This document shows, piece by piece, positions 43,843 to 57,253 of a stretch of 64,000 nt of DNA (the stretch's first letter is position 1; each line of letters starts with the position of its first letter). A program made the translations under genes and the position numbers. A model generated the notes under the pieces. It was not told the DNA's origin, searched no databases, and was given only the letters and a program-made list of their open reading frames with translations. The DNA is from Periconia sp. R9002. Taxonomy: Eukaryota > Ascomycota > Dothideomycetes > Pleosporales > Periconiaceae. Location of the stretch: positions 186,001 to 250,000 of the forward strand of contig JAMAHW010000053.1 in assembly GCA_023627715.1 (NCBI GenBank), read 5' to 3'.

Positions 43843-45565
43843 TTTCTTCTATCTGCCTTTCTGTAACTCTACTGTTGCCCAAATAGGCAATTCTGCTAAT
43901 GCAGTAATTGGGAACAAAGTGGTCCTGCGCTATCTCGGTCGAATGATTGGCGTAGAATTTGATGTAGGTGTTGAACTGCCTCTTCAAGCTTTCTTTCGGG
44001 GTATCCCTCGGGTAAATGGATAAGAAAATAATGTGCATGGAACAGCTCAGTTCAAGTAAAGAATCTGATTATTTTACATTGCTCAGCAACATTATTTATG
44101 ACAGAAGATAAATCATCAAATGCACAAGAATAAATGCTACTACGAGATAATCATTGCTCATATCCCGTCTCGAAGAACACTAGACAAACTTGCCTCCCTA
44201 AATCACCACCTGAACCCCCCATGTCACGGCGGAATAATGGAGGTAGACGTTTCGGTGCATAACTGGTCAATAGCATCCAACCAAATGCACACAATAGGGA
44301 CCTGCTTCTTTCCAAAGCTGAACAACTAGACAAAAGTCCAAAGCCCAGCTCCCGGCACGATGACACGTTTTCCAGCCCCCACCTCAGCTGAACCTCGCGG
44401 CATGTTTCCAAAAGCAGCCTCAGGCATTGCAGATTCCAATAAAAAGCTTTATAGCCGATATTGCGAGATAGTGAAAAGGCAAAGCCGAGATAAAATCGCG
44501 GATTGTGTTACTGTGATTGGTGGTATTTGAATGAATGAGCAGGGTGGGTTGCTGACTGAGCAAGCTGATCCACGTAACCGACGGAAGTGCGGCGGAGGAT
44601 GACGGCGGACAACGGCGGAGAAAATTCACTTGGATTTTCTTGATTATTGAGATGGTAAGAACGTGGTTCTGATGTTCAATTATGAGGGGCTGGTAGTCAA
44701 CTCCCATTAAATAGTGTGATGGAGATGATAACAACATAAACTTCTTCTTACTGTATCTCACAGTCCAGTATTGTCGCCTCAGTCGTGTATAATCCAAACT
44801 TATCGTACGTACTTCGAGTACTCAGTTTCTTAAAGGAAACCGAGTTCGAATTCTGGTTTCCCTCATAATATTCGTGAAGCAAAGTATGTACATAAACGGC
44901 GTTCAGTTATCGTAGTCTTAGGTTAGGATAGGGTAATAGTCTTCTTAGGTTTATAGTTATAGGGGTAATGCCCGTTCTTGCGTCAATATTCATGTATAGC
45001 ACGCAGTTACAGAGCAGGTTTCCTCTAAATTTTTAGTTACTTAAGGGGAAAGAGTAGGGTATAGATGTAGGCTTTCTGATATAGTCCACTGGTATTAGTT
45101 GTAAGAGATGGGGGAGGGAAATATAAAACAATGCACTTTAAAAGTAAATAGCTAGTTGTACTGCAGATAGTTAAAGAAGGATTAAGATAACATTATTTTT
45201 GAACCCTAAACTTAATGCTCTACCTATTCTATCTCCCCTCATACGCGTGTAGGGCCTGAAGTAAGTAGCGCAATCAACAAGGCTTTATTGATTAAGTTAA
45301 GTAGATCTTAAAGAGCTACAGATGTACAGTACACAAAACAGACATAGGAAGTAAGGTAAAGTAATGCGTATGTGTAACTACTAAGCTGCCTAGCTTCGGC
45401 TCGTAATACCTTTTTGATCTCTCCACGTGAGAACACCTCAAATCCTTCCCACCATGGCTTCTACTCAGGACCCAAATGAAGACCTCACAATCTTAGTACT
45501 CCAGTAGACTAGCCACGCGAGTGTACGCGATACTTGAGAAATGAAACAGATCATATATAGTCAGC
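43843..45565. other. Noncoding, partly degenerate
   Basis: The promoter of the 611-aa regulator lies on the left. From about 44,800 to 45,460 the sequence is AT-rich with TAG/TTA repeats and no ORF, which looks like a decayed repeat, but no ends were found. A near-perfect 29-bp palindrome centred on TTCGAA lies at 44834-44862. Confidence 0.4.
44834..44862. repeat. 29-bp imperfect palindrome
   Basis: Arms AGGAAACC and GGTTTCCC flank a core containing TTCGAA. All but about four positions are self-complementary. It lies in noncoding, degenerate sequence. Confidence 0.7.
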
Positions 45566-48500
45566 CTACGCGGTAGCTGTGACGGCATACGTGGGCGTGA
45601 CAAAGTTCAGTAGTCCCTCTTTGCCGCAAGTATATGGGTCCAAATAGACTCTCCACTGCGGCTGGTGTCCCGCCTCATCTTCCAATGCATCCAAGCCCGA
45701 TATACGCAGAACGACGTAGATCTCTGATGGTGTCACCGAATTGACGCGCAGCTTCTTTGCCTGATCAATATCAGCTGAAAGGTCTACTGACGGCTGCGTG
45801 ATTCTACAGGACTTACCAGCTTGTATTGATGACCACTCATATAAAAGGTAGTAGCAGGGTCTTGTTTCGTAGTACTTTTGACCTCTATCCGGTACAGAGG
45901 CATATTACCGTCGTCGCAAGCCGTGTACAGCCACTCTGGCGTGGTGTATGGGTGCTGCATCTGCAAAAAGTGACGAGTAAGTGCTCCTTGTGTGTCCTTG
46001 TAGGTAAAGTCTGACACTTCGCGGCCGTAGGTTGAGAAGCCCGCACGAGAACGCAGTGAACTGGTCCAATTGTCTTCGCCAGTGAAGTCGGGCAGCCTGA
46101 GTGTATCATGCAGCAAGGTATATACCTAGACAGGCGTCAGCTTTCATCCGGGCCAGGTGTGGTAGTCCGATTGTTTAAGGGCATTTACAAACTGTTCTCC
46201 CAAGAAGCCGACTTCAAAGTCACGGGCCATTCCCTCCTCATTACGATTCGGGATCGGTGCTGCACGTCGTCGCGGGCTGGGGTTGACTTGAGCCGGGATC
46301 GAAATGCTAGGACGCTCAGCGGGTTCAAGGACTTCCCTTATTATGCTCATGTCAAAAGCACCATCACCACTGCCAGACTCAGAGTTTGACCTTCGAAATC
46401 GCGAGCTAGATCCGAGGCCCGCATTACGGGCAAACTCTTGAACCCGTTCCCTGTTCCGATTGCGGTTATCCGTGCTATAAAGACCAGCGGCAGAAGGATG
46501 TGGGATATCTGGTCGCTCCTCGGGGATCTCATTGGGAGGTACATTCGTATCATCAGGCGACCGAGGCCTGGGTGTAGAGGGCCTAGAACTAGGTCGAGGA
46601 TGCACCTGTGGTCGCAGATTTGTGTTTGCAGCCTCAGACCTCGCCGAAGCACCGGTACCTTCTATGGTTGTTGACCATGCAAAATCCGAGCGATCACTGC
46701 CTGCGAAACTCGTCGATTCGTCGTCACTATTAGTATTATGGACGCCGCCACTTTTACTCTGCCAATCTTCTTGTCCTGTTGATTCTGCCACCGGAGTCTC
46801 TTCGTAATTGTTTGCAGCGTCTCCGTCGGTAATTCCTTTCCTGATCAGCAAGGCCTTCAGCGAGGCGATTGGCACCTGCAAGACGCGATGAAGATCTGGG
46901 AGTTTGGCCGGTTTAAGCTTCAATGCCGCTACAAGCTGCTCTGGAAAGTCTTCTATGAGAGCACAATCGCGGATGTTTCTGTTCGCCGAGACGACAATCT
47001 TCAGTTTAGCAACATTGTCTTTTCTCGTGCTTACTTCTACCATGGAGCCTCCCTCACTTTGTGTCACAGTAGTGTCTTCCAACGTGTAGTGCGTCTTAAT
47101 GTCTGCACTCACCCAGACCTCGGCGTTTTCAAGAAGCGACCGAAGGGGGTAAGGTGACTTACACTCCTCGTGCTCAAAATATCTAAATCAGCGTAAGCTT
47201 CGAAATGTCCGCTTTCGATAGCTAAATTACCTACCTCAAAAGCGCACCTGCACGACTCCGGAAATCCTGCGTGAGGCCATGATTGCGTCCAAGCGGTTCC
47301 CGAGCTTCCGTTTCTATCAACACTTTCTCGGACAGAAACGAGTTGCAGCCTTGGATAAGCAGCAAATTTTTAACCGATTTGGAAGTACTGAAATCGAAGT
47401 CGAGAAAGGTATGACTGTCAGAGAAGATGTCAAATAGATCCTGTCGATCATTGACGTAGAAACTTCCCATCCAGCAAAGCTCATGCGAGCCCATTGGCGT
47501 TCGGCACGGCCAGAATCCTTCCTTGTCCAGATTCCACAGCGCCTCTTTATCTGGCCGTAGGCGGGCAAGTTCTTGCACTAGCTCCTTCACGTATTCATAT
47601 TCGTCTTTATCTCCCGATGTGACATACACTGTGGATCTCAACTCATCGACTAGCATGTCCACAGTTGCATTCGGAACTTCTAATGTGTCTCGGAACAGAC
47701 CCTTATACTGATCCAACGAAGACCTAAGAGCATGCTTGTCTCGTAGAACCGACCGAGTCCAGATACAGTCCTCTAGTGATAGCCACTGGCCGCTTTGGGC
47801 GTTGATATCACGAAGAAAGACGAGGGGGCGCTTCTTAAAAGCTTTTCTGTGATGAAGTCAGACAGGTATGGCGCTCTAGGTGTAGATACATGCATTATGG
47901 TTCTTGGGCTGCTGCGACGGTGGGTCTCGATTCTCTCATAGAGTCGATACACTGTATCTGGATCGTTCCGCTTTTTTTTCTGCATTAAGACCAAGTCGGC
48001 AAGCAAGTCTTTGATGTCAGCGTTTCGAAGTTTGAGGACGTCAGTGAAAAAGGTTTTCGCCATTGGTGCATACTGCTCTACTGTGCGACGAATAGCTGTC
48101 TTGCTGTTCAACTCGAGCCCATTCTGCGAAAACTCTGCGTCGTCCCACACGCACTGAGACGGGGTTTTCCACTCGAGAGCGCAGCCCGATAAAGACGGTA
48201 TAGCAATGCAGTCGGTTTTAGGATTGATGCAGAACCTGCTCCCAGTCAGCAACATTCCGTTCAGCATCCTGTACTCTACTCACCCGTTTACATGGGGATT
48301 TTGTAAATAAACATATACTTCAGTAACATCTGCCATACTCGTTGAATTTTCGCTTCTAAGCTGTTCCAGATATTCTAGAGCTTCGGCGCCGGTCGCGTCT
48401 GGAACTTTCAAGATCTTCTGGAACAGCCGATCCAATTCAGGTCCGTATACAGGGCGTAAAGTGGGCTTAGACGAGAATCCCTTAGGCCCTTGCCAAACAC

Positions 48501-51348
48501 AACTTCTCAGGGACTCAAAATCTTGTTCTGGAAGATTAATAAACCGATTTCCAAACGCTTTCCTGGTGATGACAGTCAGCACTATCAGTCGGCTCCAGGT
48601 TGTCTATGCACCTTGAAAGACGATCGCGACTGATGCAGCTGTATACACTTACCTTACCTTTTCCTCTTCAGCGGGTGAGAAAGCTTGCGACTGGATCGCT
48701 AGGTAAAGCTGTTTAGACTTATCGATGCGCATGTGCGACTCGAAACCCGACTGGTTCATAACCCACAAATAGAAGTCGAGTCCCTCATCCAGTCCGACAC
48801 CGAAATTTGCTAAAAATTTCCAGTCTTCAGGTTCATCGCTAGGCAAAGCCAGGAAATCGTAGTGATTACCAATGCCAAATTCTCGAGCTTTTTCTACAAG
48901 CTTGGGAAAGGGAATGTAGGTGTTTCGCAAAGCAGTTTGGTCGCCGGACTTACACTTAAATGCGTAGCCTGCTATTCTGTCTTTCGCCGCCTTGGTCATG
49001 CCCTTGTACAGACTCCAATTCTCATGCAAGGTAGCCAAGACTCGGTCGTTTTTATTAGCCAACAACCATTCAAAGTCTTTATGGAGCCCATTGGAACCGG
49101 TCGCGAAGAGGCGAGGGACTAGCGCCACATAGGCTGTCTGACCTAACCATTCGGCCAACTTCTTTTTTTCAAAAGGATTGAATTCCGCGAAGTAGTCGTT
49201 GTCCAGAAAGTGCGCCTCGCTGTAACCAGAGAAAAGCTGTTGCAGCTCTCCACCAAGAGAAATATCGGCATATACCGAGGTACCCTTGTGGAGGTACTCG
49301 CTGGTGGAACATACGAAGTAAATCTTTTTCATGTCGTCAGACGACAAGTGCACTCGCATGTTATAGAGGTAATGGAGCTGAGCAATGAGATGAACAGTCT
49401 GCGCCGAACTAAATCTGGCGTGGTAGTCGAAGATCCGCTCGAGAACGTTGGAGACGTCACAGTCCTTTACGCCAAGGAGTTCAAAGAGCCTTCTTCTCTG
49501 AGGACAAGCACAGGCTGTTTTCTCAACTAGGGACAGTGTTAATCCGGGTGGAATCACTGTTCCCAGGCTTGCAGGAAAGTAGATTGGTTCGTTCGACGAG
49601 GGGGCACACCGCCAGGTGTCGTCAGCCAAGGGGATCAGAGGAATCCTACCAAGGTCTCTTGCGTACTTTATGGTCCCCCTAGGCTCTTGTGGTTGGAGAA
49701 TTACCTTGGCGAGATCGGAGCACCACTTCTTGCTTTGCATCTTCCTGCGAAGCAAATCTTCATCTTGCAGGATCTGGAGCTTTTCGCACATCCACCCCCA
49801 ATCAGGGGCAGTGACACCCAACGATAAGAGCGCCTCACGGACTGAGTTGGGATAATCAGAGGATACATAATCCCACGTATCCCCAAACATCGGTTCACCA
49901 TCGCGATCGTGCGCCCAGTCCAAGAATGTGAGATTTTCTGGCTCCCCGACGTCGCCGTCTCGATCCTTGATGACGGACGCTCCCCTGAGGTGCTCAATTA
50001 TGCTCTCTGCTATGCTGTACCAGTAAGGGCTCCGGCCACTAGTGTTGTTATGGAGATAGAGCGGCCACGTATTTGCTAGCTCATCCAGATCTGAGTCCCC
50101 AAAGTTGAAGTTGTCGATAGCTTCCTCAAAAGCGAGCGGAATCGCGTCTGCAATGTTTCTGTTCCACAAGCTATTTTCGGCGACTGATTGTCGATTCGAC
50201 GTGGTAAGGAAATCCGCCTGAATAACAAACTGTGCACACGTTAGCAGAAGTGGTTAAGCCATCATATTGTCACACACCTTGAACCCAAAGTCCCCAAGAG
50301 GCAGATATGCAAAGGCGAGGTTCTGCTTTCGTATATAGGGCTTATACTTGCCCGACTTCTTCTTCACCGGAAACGCCAGAACTATGTCGGTCTCTGTAAT
50401 ATCTGGTCGTCGAGGTTCGATCCCCTCAAAATCAATGGTGGTCCGGTGTTTGTACAAGCGGCACGTAGTGTTGGCATTCACTTCCTTGAGCGACACGATG
50501 CCTGAATCGGGTGTCCAACCCACACGATGGAAAAGCTTTGAGATGACTGGGTAGCCATCCGATGACTCAAAGAGCGTGAGTTGAAGCTGTTCTATGCGCC
50601 GCATGAAAAGCATGAGGTCAGGAACAATTGCGTTGATATCCTCTCTAAGCGCAACTGAGAAATTTATCAGCCGATCGCAGATGTGGTCTAGGACGATAGT
50701 CGTCTGGTGTTCTTCCTCATGGTCGTCAAAGAAGTCTTCGTCCCACTGGGGTGTAATCATGCCGAGATCTCTCGTCTGATCCAGCTTGAAGTAGTATGGG
50801 GGAGAGCGTATATGTGCCCGATTGGCGATGTTAAAAACAGATTTGAAGCCGATGCCTTTTTCGCCGGTGTAGCCTTGGCCAGGTGTTTTAGAACTTCGCC
50901 CGGTCCGACATAGCGACTGAATGTTCTCTCTGGAGAACCCCACTTCATTGCATTCAATCTTGACATGTTTGGGAAAGACAGTGATCGACACTGTTGGCGT
51001 CTTGCCCTTGGCATAGTTGTTGTCGTCAGCATTCTGAATAACTTCCATCAAGAACCGCGCGCGACTCGTATACAGGTCGGTTGATATGCTAAGAATGTTA
51101 TCTCTACTACATAGCAATAGTCGTAGAGGACTACGGCGGATCTCTCACATTTTGAGTGCCTTTGCTAAGTCTTCTCGAACCTCCTCGCTGCCTTCTATCG
51201 CTTGCAGCATGCCCTTGCGGCCTTTCTCTGCCTCCGCTATTGCTTCTCGCTTGAATGCATCTGTATAGGTGCCTTTGCGTCGCGCTAGCTCTTCGATGAC
51301 AGCGCGCGCCTCCTTTTTGGTCGTCACAGGAACTAAATCCGTACCCAT
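45566..51348 (-). CDS. Large GHKL-ATPase / DUF3883 protein (NOV/sacsin-like)
   Basis: Nine exons (51348-51149, 51106-50278, 50229-48653, 48562-48284, 48235-47890, 47833-47235, 47182-46189, 46125-45817, 45760-45566) give 1775 residues with phase kept at every join. A charged coiled N-terminus precedes a Hsp90-like GHKL ATPase module. FLMEVIQNADDNNY (Glu88-Asn92) is the N box and GYTGEKGIGFKSVFNIA (about 145-161) the glycine lid. The G1 site reads CNEVGF rather than DxGxGM. The long middle is sacsin-repeat-like (FVIQADFLTTSNRQSV, then PIYFPASLGTVIPPGL). A disordered Ser/Pro/Arg-rich linker precedes the C-terminal DUF3883: EVSDFTYKD, then PLYRIEVKST (Glu1689-x-Lys1691), SGHQYKLAKKLRV and SEIYVVLRISGLD. 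The E-x-K after an Asp suggests a PD-(D/E)xK nuclease fold. Plant NO VEIN shares this ends-only architecture. The fifth intron (57 bp or less, acceptor TTTTAAG) is the least certain join. The function in fungi is unknown. Confidence 0.8.
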
Positions 51349-52568
51349 GTTCCAGAGCTTTGAACAGTATAAATGGAAAGACTAAGAATATCAGACAATG
51401 GATTTAACGAAGGAAAAAGCGTCTGAGGGATGAAGTGTGTGCTACCACGCATTCATAGGATTCGGCTACGTTAGTTTAAAAAGCTTATCTAATTCTAAAC
51501 CCCCCGCTGCGGCACAGCAACTGCGAGGTTGAAACACACAAGAGCACATACGGCAGTTACAGCCGTCGGTTATGCATGTGGTGGTTTCGTCGATGCCGTC
51601 GACTGTCAGTCCCCTGGTTGAGCGTGTATCCGATCAATCTGATAGGGAGACTACGCGGAGAGAGTGTGCGCTGTAATCAATGGTAGTAGCACTGAGTGAT
51701 AGCGGTGGTCAAAGGCTAGGCTATGGAAGATAGTAGGCTGAAAATGGGACTGCTCAAGCTGATTGGGGCCGAATTTCAGACCCATACAGCTCAGGGAGAA
51801 ACCAGCGTGACCAGGCACAATCACGCCGGCTCATGCTGGTTTAAGGGGTTACTCAGCCACTACATACGGGGTGCCTGATTCCGGTTGTATGGGTATGGAA
51901 AATACTAGCTAATAAGTTTGTATTCAAAAGCTATATACATTCTGCCGCCATTTTCGGCGGCATAAGCCACCTTATTCATAGAGCATTGTCGTCGGTGGTG
52001 AGTCTGTATAGTGCGAACACCACCTGTCCTTGAGACAATATCAATGATTTGATGGGAGCGATTCGCGCCATGACGCGACAGGTTATTTTCAAAATTATTT
52101 ACCATTATGCTTGTCAACCACTTAGTGCATAAAAGTTTGCGTGGCGACTGTGAACGCACCACTTTATACGCTCAGCATGTTAATCAGCTTCTTGGGGGCA
52201 GCACTGAGTATGGTTGAAATTAGAAATCTCTGATGCCTTCGAGGACGCGAGCAGAGCCTACCGACAGTGGCTGGCAGAAATTTAGAACGAGAAAGCGAGG
52301 CTCTATCAGAGGCTGAGATGAGGTATCAGAACTGATTATCTCGTACATATGGGGGTGGAGCCAGTCACGTGCTTGTGTGCGGCACAGCACATGCATGCAC
52401 AGCCTACCGTCACTCACCGGGGCGGGGTCGTCAATTCACGATTATGTCAATGTTGCTTCGTACTATCATCACGCACTCCTCTGATGAGCCTTTACACATC
52501 GTACGCTGAATCCGACTGTTTCTCCTTACAATCCTGCTCCGCTTCAAAACAGCCAGGACCGTTCAAGT
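51349..52568. promoter_or_regulatory. Divergent promoter region with an inverted repeat
   Basis: About 1.2 kb lie between the GHKL-ATPase gene (-) and the frameshifted gene (+). An inverted repeat pairs 51799-51810 (AAACCAGCGTGA) with 51831-51842 (TCATGCTGGTTT) at 11 of 12 positions, with a 20-bp loop that can itself fold. There is no ORF with protein-like character. Confidence 0.4.
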
Positions 52569-54930
52569 ATGAGCACTGATAACCTAGTGCCGCAAGGGAA
52601 CTTTCCGCAAAATGGGACAGTTGACTGGGTCCGCCTGTCCGGTGGTTTAGTTACTTTCACCATGGAGGCTATAGCTCGAATGTCTCGGAATGGAGTTGAA
52701 CCTTTAGTGATTGTCCATGCTGTTCAAATCGCTCAAAGGCTTCCTCTAGGCCTTGCAGGGCAGGAGCGTGTAATAAATGCTATAAACGCCTTGAAATCCT
52801 ACGCAGGCTTCGGAAAGTTTCTGGAATTTGGCATTGGTCAAAGAAGCATTCCACGTATGCTTAGTAGCCAGCTTGAAGGCCTTGCTCTTGTGGCGATATG
52901 CGGAGCGCTCTCTGAGATATTTCATGAGGATTACGTCGCTCAAGTTCTGCACTATATCGTGCTTTACCTCAATCTGGATCGGGAAACAACACCATCACTG
53001 CAAAGCTGGTCAAAGCTGGCCAAATCATGTGCTGGGACACTTGCAACCACCAATTTTGGTAAAAAGGCTGATGATTTCATGAGGTTTCATGGTTCAGAGA
53101 GCTATGTGTTTACTGAAGGAAACCATGGCGACTTTGACGAAAGATGGAGGGCATGTTCGTCTGCGGAGAGTATGGCAGAGGCACTCGTAACCCTTGGAAG
53201 CGTTGCTAAGGGAGAAATATCCTCCCTTACTATCGAAGGAGGGGCCGATACTGGATTCCTCGCGGCTGTCGCCGAATGGCTGTTCAACATAAACATAGAA
53301 ATCACCAATGAAAACGGAGCTGTGAAGTACACTACACCAGACGTTGGATCCAACATACACGCACGTTTCATCCTCAAAAATCGGTTCCCGGGATCATCTC
53401 AAAACATCAACCTAGATATATTTCGCTACCCGAGCAAAGTCGTCCGCCTTAAGGACGTGTCCCAAGATCTCTTTGCAAACGATCGGGATCATGAACTAGT
53501 GGTCTGCGGCCGTGTACAATGGGATGAGTGCTTATCAGCATCGTTCAACCCCGCCTTCCAAGCCTTGTTGGAGTTGAGGGTGAACTTTAGGAATGCGCTC
53601 GGCTACGCAGCAAGAATATTTGAAGCTATCGCGAAGGCAGAAGAAGACGTCGACTTTGACACCCGAAAAAATTGGATCTTTTACAGTGATACAGGAAGCG
53701 GTTATGGATATCTTCAAAATCTGGCCCATTGGTTCCCGGAGCTGAAAGATGTAAAGTCTCAAGCTCAAACCGCTGCCGCCTGCACATTTGTGGAAGCCTT
53801 ACAGGGATATGAATCCGTGATTGCCGCGATAACCAATTCATGTAACTGTGTCATTTGTAATGGCACAGAGAGCAAAGTGCGAAGACACTGCTATGTCCTC
53901 GTGTTAGAGACCGTTCTGCGGGCAGCACTCGTATTATCCAATGTCACTGTTGAGCCTAACCTACAGCCGAAGATAAGTGGTTTCAAACGCCTGTATGAAA
54001 AGCAAATTCAAGCCAGACCACTTGATAATAACGCTTGTACGAAGTTGCGGGAAAGGTTGGGTTCAGCTGTCTGGGTGGTTGAGCCTGAAAGAGCGGATAA
54101 TAAGCTCTATACAGTTGACCAAAGAGTGCGATTAATGATAGATGGAGCCGTGGGTTTATTCACCCACCTCAAAGGGCTGGAAGATAGTAGTAGCTGCGCT
54201 TGGTCAAGAAACGGGATCTGTGCGTACAGAGACATTCTCAAAAACTTTTCGGTCTACGACAGTTCTGGGTTTTGCCTTGGCCGGATCCATATTGTCCCAG
54301 GGAGAATCGAATGGCATGGTCAAGCCATCGACAAGATCCAAGACTGGTTTAAGGAGCAAGACTGGTTTAAGGAGCAAGACTTGGAGTTCCGATTGGGCAA
54401 CAAAAAACGAATTATTTAACCCTCATGAATTAGATTTCGGACAGCCTTCGTTGCTAATGGAGGAAAGAGTCCCAACTTTCGGCATTACATATCAGCTACC
54501 GAATTGCGGGAAATACGTTGTCAATATCCCACCGACTCACATCGCGAATCAAGCTTTGGCGAGTTATGGATTAGTTCATTGTCGACATCTGCACCAAGGT
54601 AATCGCTGGTCAAGAGCAGTTGACGATTGTCCCCGCTATCAAGTCCAGACACATCTTGATAAAGAGGTATCCATCTACCGAATACTTGATGACAGTTCGA
54701 CATTCGCTGTTCTGGAGCTTGCTCAAAACTTTTCTCCAACCTATCTCGTCGTATGTGACGATAGGTGCATCGAATGTGCTTTAAGAACTTTGGTCCTTGA
54801 AGTCCCAACTGCAACAGCCGACAATGGCGAAGACGTTGGAGCTGAGCCTCATCCCCTAATTTTGCTTGTAAGATTTCAAACGTTCAACCATATATTAAAG
54901 CTAAGGAATATACAGACATCATCCGAATGA
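52569..54930 (+). pseudogene. Uncharacterised conserved fungal family member with a frameshift
   Basis: The first reading frame (52569-54419, 616 codons) starts MSTDNLVPQGNFPQNGTVDW and includes TMEAIARMSRNGVEPLVIVH, VINAINALKSYAGFGKFLEF and EISSLTIEGGADTGFLAAVA. I recognise this as a widespread ascomycete family of unknown function, about 750-800 residues long. The frame stops at 54417-54419. The neighbouring frame, offset by one base at an A6 run (54402-54407), continues ELFNPHELDFGQPSLLMEER through YLVVCDDRCIECALRTLVLE to TGA 54928-54930, as the family should. So the gene is split by a one-base indel, either a real mutation or a homopolymer sequencing error. Just upstream an 18-bp unit (CAAGACTGGTTTAAGGAG) is tandemly duplicated at 54339-54374. 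No splice sites explain the shift. Confidence 0.7.
54339..54374 (+). repeat. 18-bp in-frame tandem duplication
   Basis: Two exact copies of CAAGACTGGTTTAAGGAG, encoding QDWFKE twice, lie 28 bp before the A6 run at which the gene loses frame. Confidence 0.9.
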
Positions 54931-55979
54931 CTAGAACCTTGCGCAGTTCCGTAGTCCAGAAATGAAATGTGGGATTAGCAGCTATCGAGAGGGAATACAG
55001 TTTCATCATCTGAAAGGCGGTAGGTAAATGTGTTAGTCGTGACACTTTCAAGTCTTGAAATAGCATGTCAAGAAAGCAAAAAAATCTGAGTGTTCTACCA
55101 AAGCAAACATCAGGACATTCATTATCGTACTATGTGAAGGTGTTTCATGTCATTTACTGCCCCACAGCAGCACTAACTAGTGTGCTAGTATACATCACGC
55201 ACGCTACAGCCTTCATGACCAATCGCCAATCTGGAACAGTCTAATCGCTACGCCGTTAACTCATTATCAGGCATAACTTTGTCTGCGAATTGCTTTGAAG
55301 ATCGCCAGCGTATCCCTGTCTACAGTTGTAGGTGAGGCTTAACGATTTTCATAACCTTGGCCAAAGCTTTGCATAAACTCCACATTCGTCGCGATTTTAA
55401 AGGCCATCATCATGTTGAATAACGTCATGTTATGCGAAAATGATAACTAAAAGCACTCTACGATATACAGTAGATATGTCCCTCTGTACCGAAGATGCGG
55501 CAATCCAATATAGAGAAAAATATGCCGATGCGAAGTTGTTTTTATTCGTTGCCGCACACCAGGATACCTTACTCCAAATGCACTTCAAGATACATCCTAC
55601 TAGGTATAGCATAATCTTGCATCATCAGTAGTGGTACGGCAACGGCAAAGCCGCGCAGGCAAGTCTACAATATAGGCATTCTATACTCAAAAAAGGAATA
55701 AACTTCATGCGTTGATAGCCGGTCCCACTACACGTGCATTGCCATGTTTCAATTATACTGTTTAGCGAGAGATGTCAGGGGAGATTGGACGTGTCCAAAC
55801 AATGGTATGAAACAAACAAATTATCGACTGACATCAGCACACAAACGACATGAAGTATATAAACACCGCGGACCAACGCTGAGAAGGGGCACGGCAAGCT
55901 TTCTCCAAGCCTCTAAGCCCACAATCATTCGCTCGTTCTTTTCCTAAATCATTCGTTCATCCCTTCACTCATAATCATC
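54931..55979. promoter_or_regulatory. Intergenic region with TATA box before the xylanase gene
   Basis: TATATAAA at 55856-55863 lies about 120 bp upstream of the xylanase ATG. A CACGTG hexamer occurs near 55733, and a minus-strand GGCTTT (weak XlnR-type site) near 55647. The rest is noncoding. Confidence 0.4.
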
Positions 55980-56692
<713 letters not shown>

Positions 56693-57253
56693 AAGCTCTG
56701 AATAACAAGAGGAGGTATTTCCCCAAGATATAGGATCAGGTGTTACTGGACGTTTTTACCACTCGTGCAACAGTGGGGGTTTCCTTGTATATATCTTTCT
56801 TTAACGCGCATTTAGCTGCGCATTTTTCACGGCTGCGATGTGTTTGCACTTCTTGGGTATATTTATCATGGGGGCGTTCAGATGGTTTATGAACTGTAAA
56901 CAAAAATAGGGGGGAATGTGTGAAAAAAGTTGTTACGAGTACTGAGATAAGTTCTCTCCAACTTTATGATAGTGCGATGAAGCTTTCATGATGATTCGCG
57001 AGACAAAACCGAGATTGTATATATGTTTTCCCGCTTATTCCAGCATGAACATTTGCTTTTGAAGTGATAGCGAGGCTAAACAACTGACACATAAGCCCCC
57101 TAGAGCAGTGCGGATATTATACATTAAGAAGAAGAAAATGAGTTCTGAAAGTAAGATTTGAGGAAAGATATTGTTTACTCCTATGCCGAAGCTTCGCCCA
57201 TGCATTGGGGGGCTCTAGTTTAATGGCCGTGCCCTAGGCTTTGGAAAAATCAT
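56693..57253. other. Convergent 3' flanks
   Basis: Noncoding DNA between the xylanase (+) and ankyrin-like (-) gene ends. No other feature is seen. Confidence 0.6.

Noticed and set aside
44838..44860. GAGTTCGAATTC resembling a tRNA B box
   Set aside because: There is no A box or acceptor-stem pairing at the right distance. The similarity comes from the palindrome.
47231..48582. Treating the pieces of the large ATPase gene as separate genes
   Set aside because: Consensus introns join all pieces in phase and motif order is continuous.
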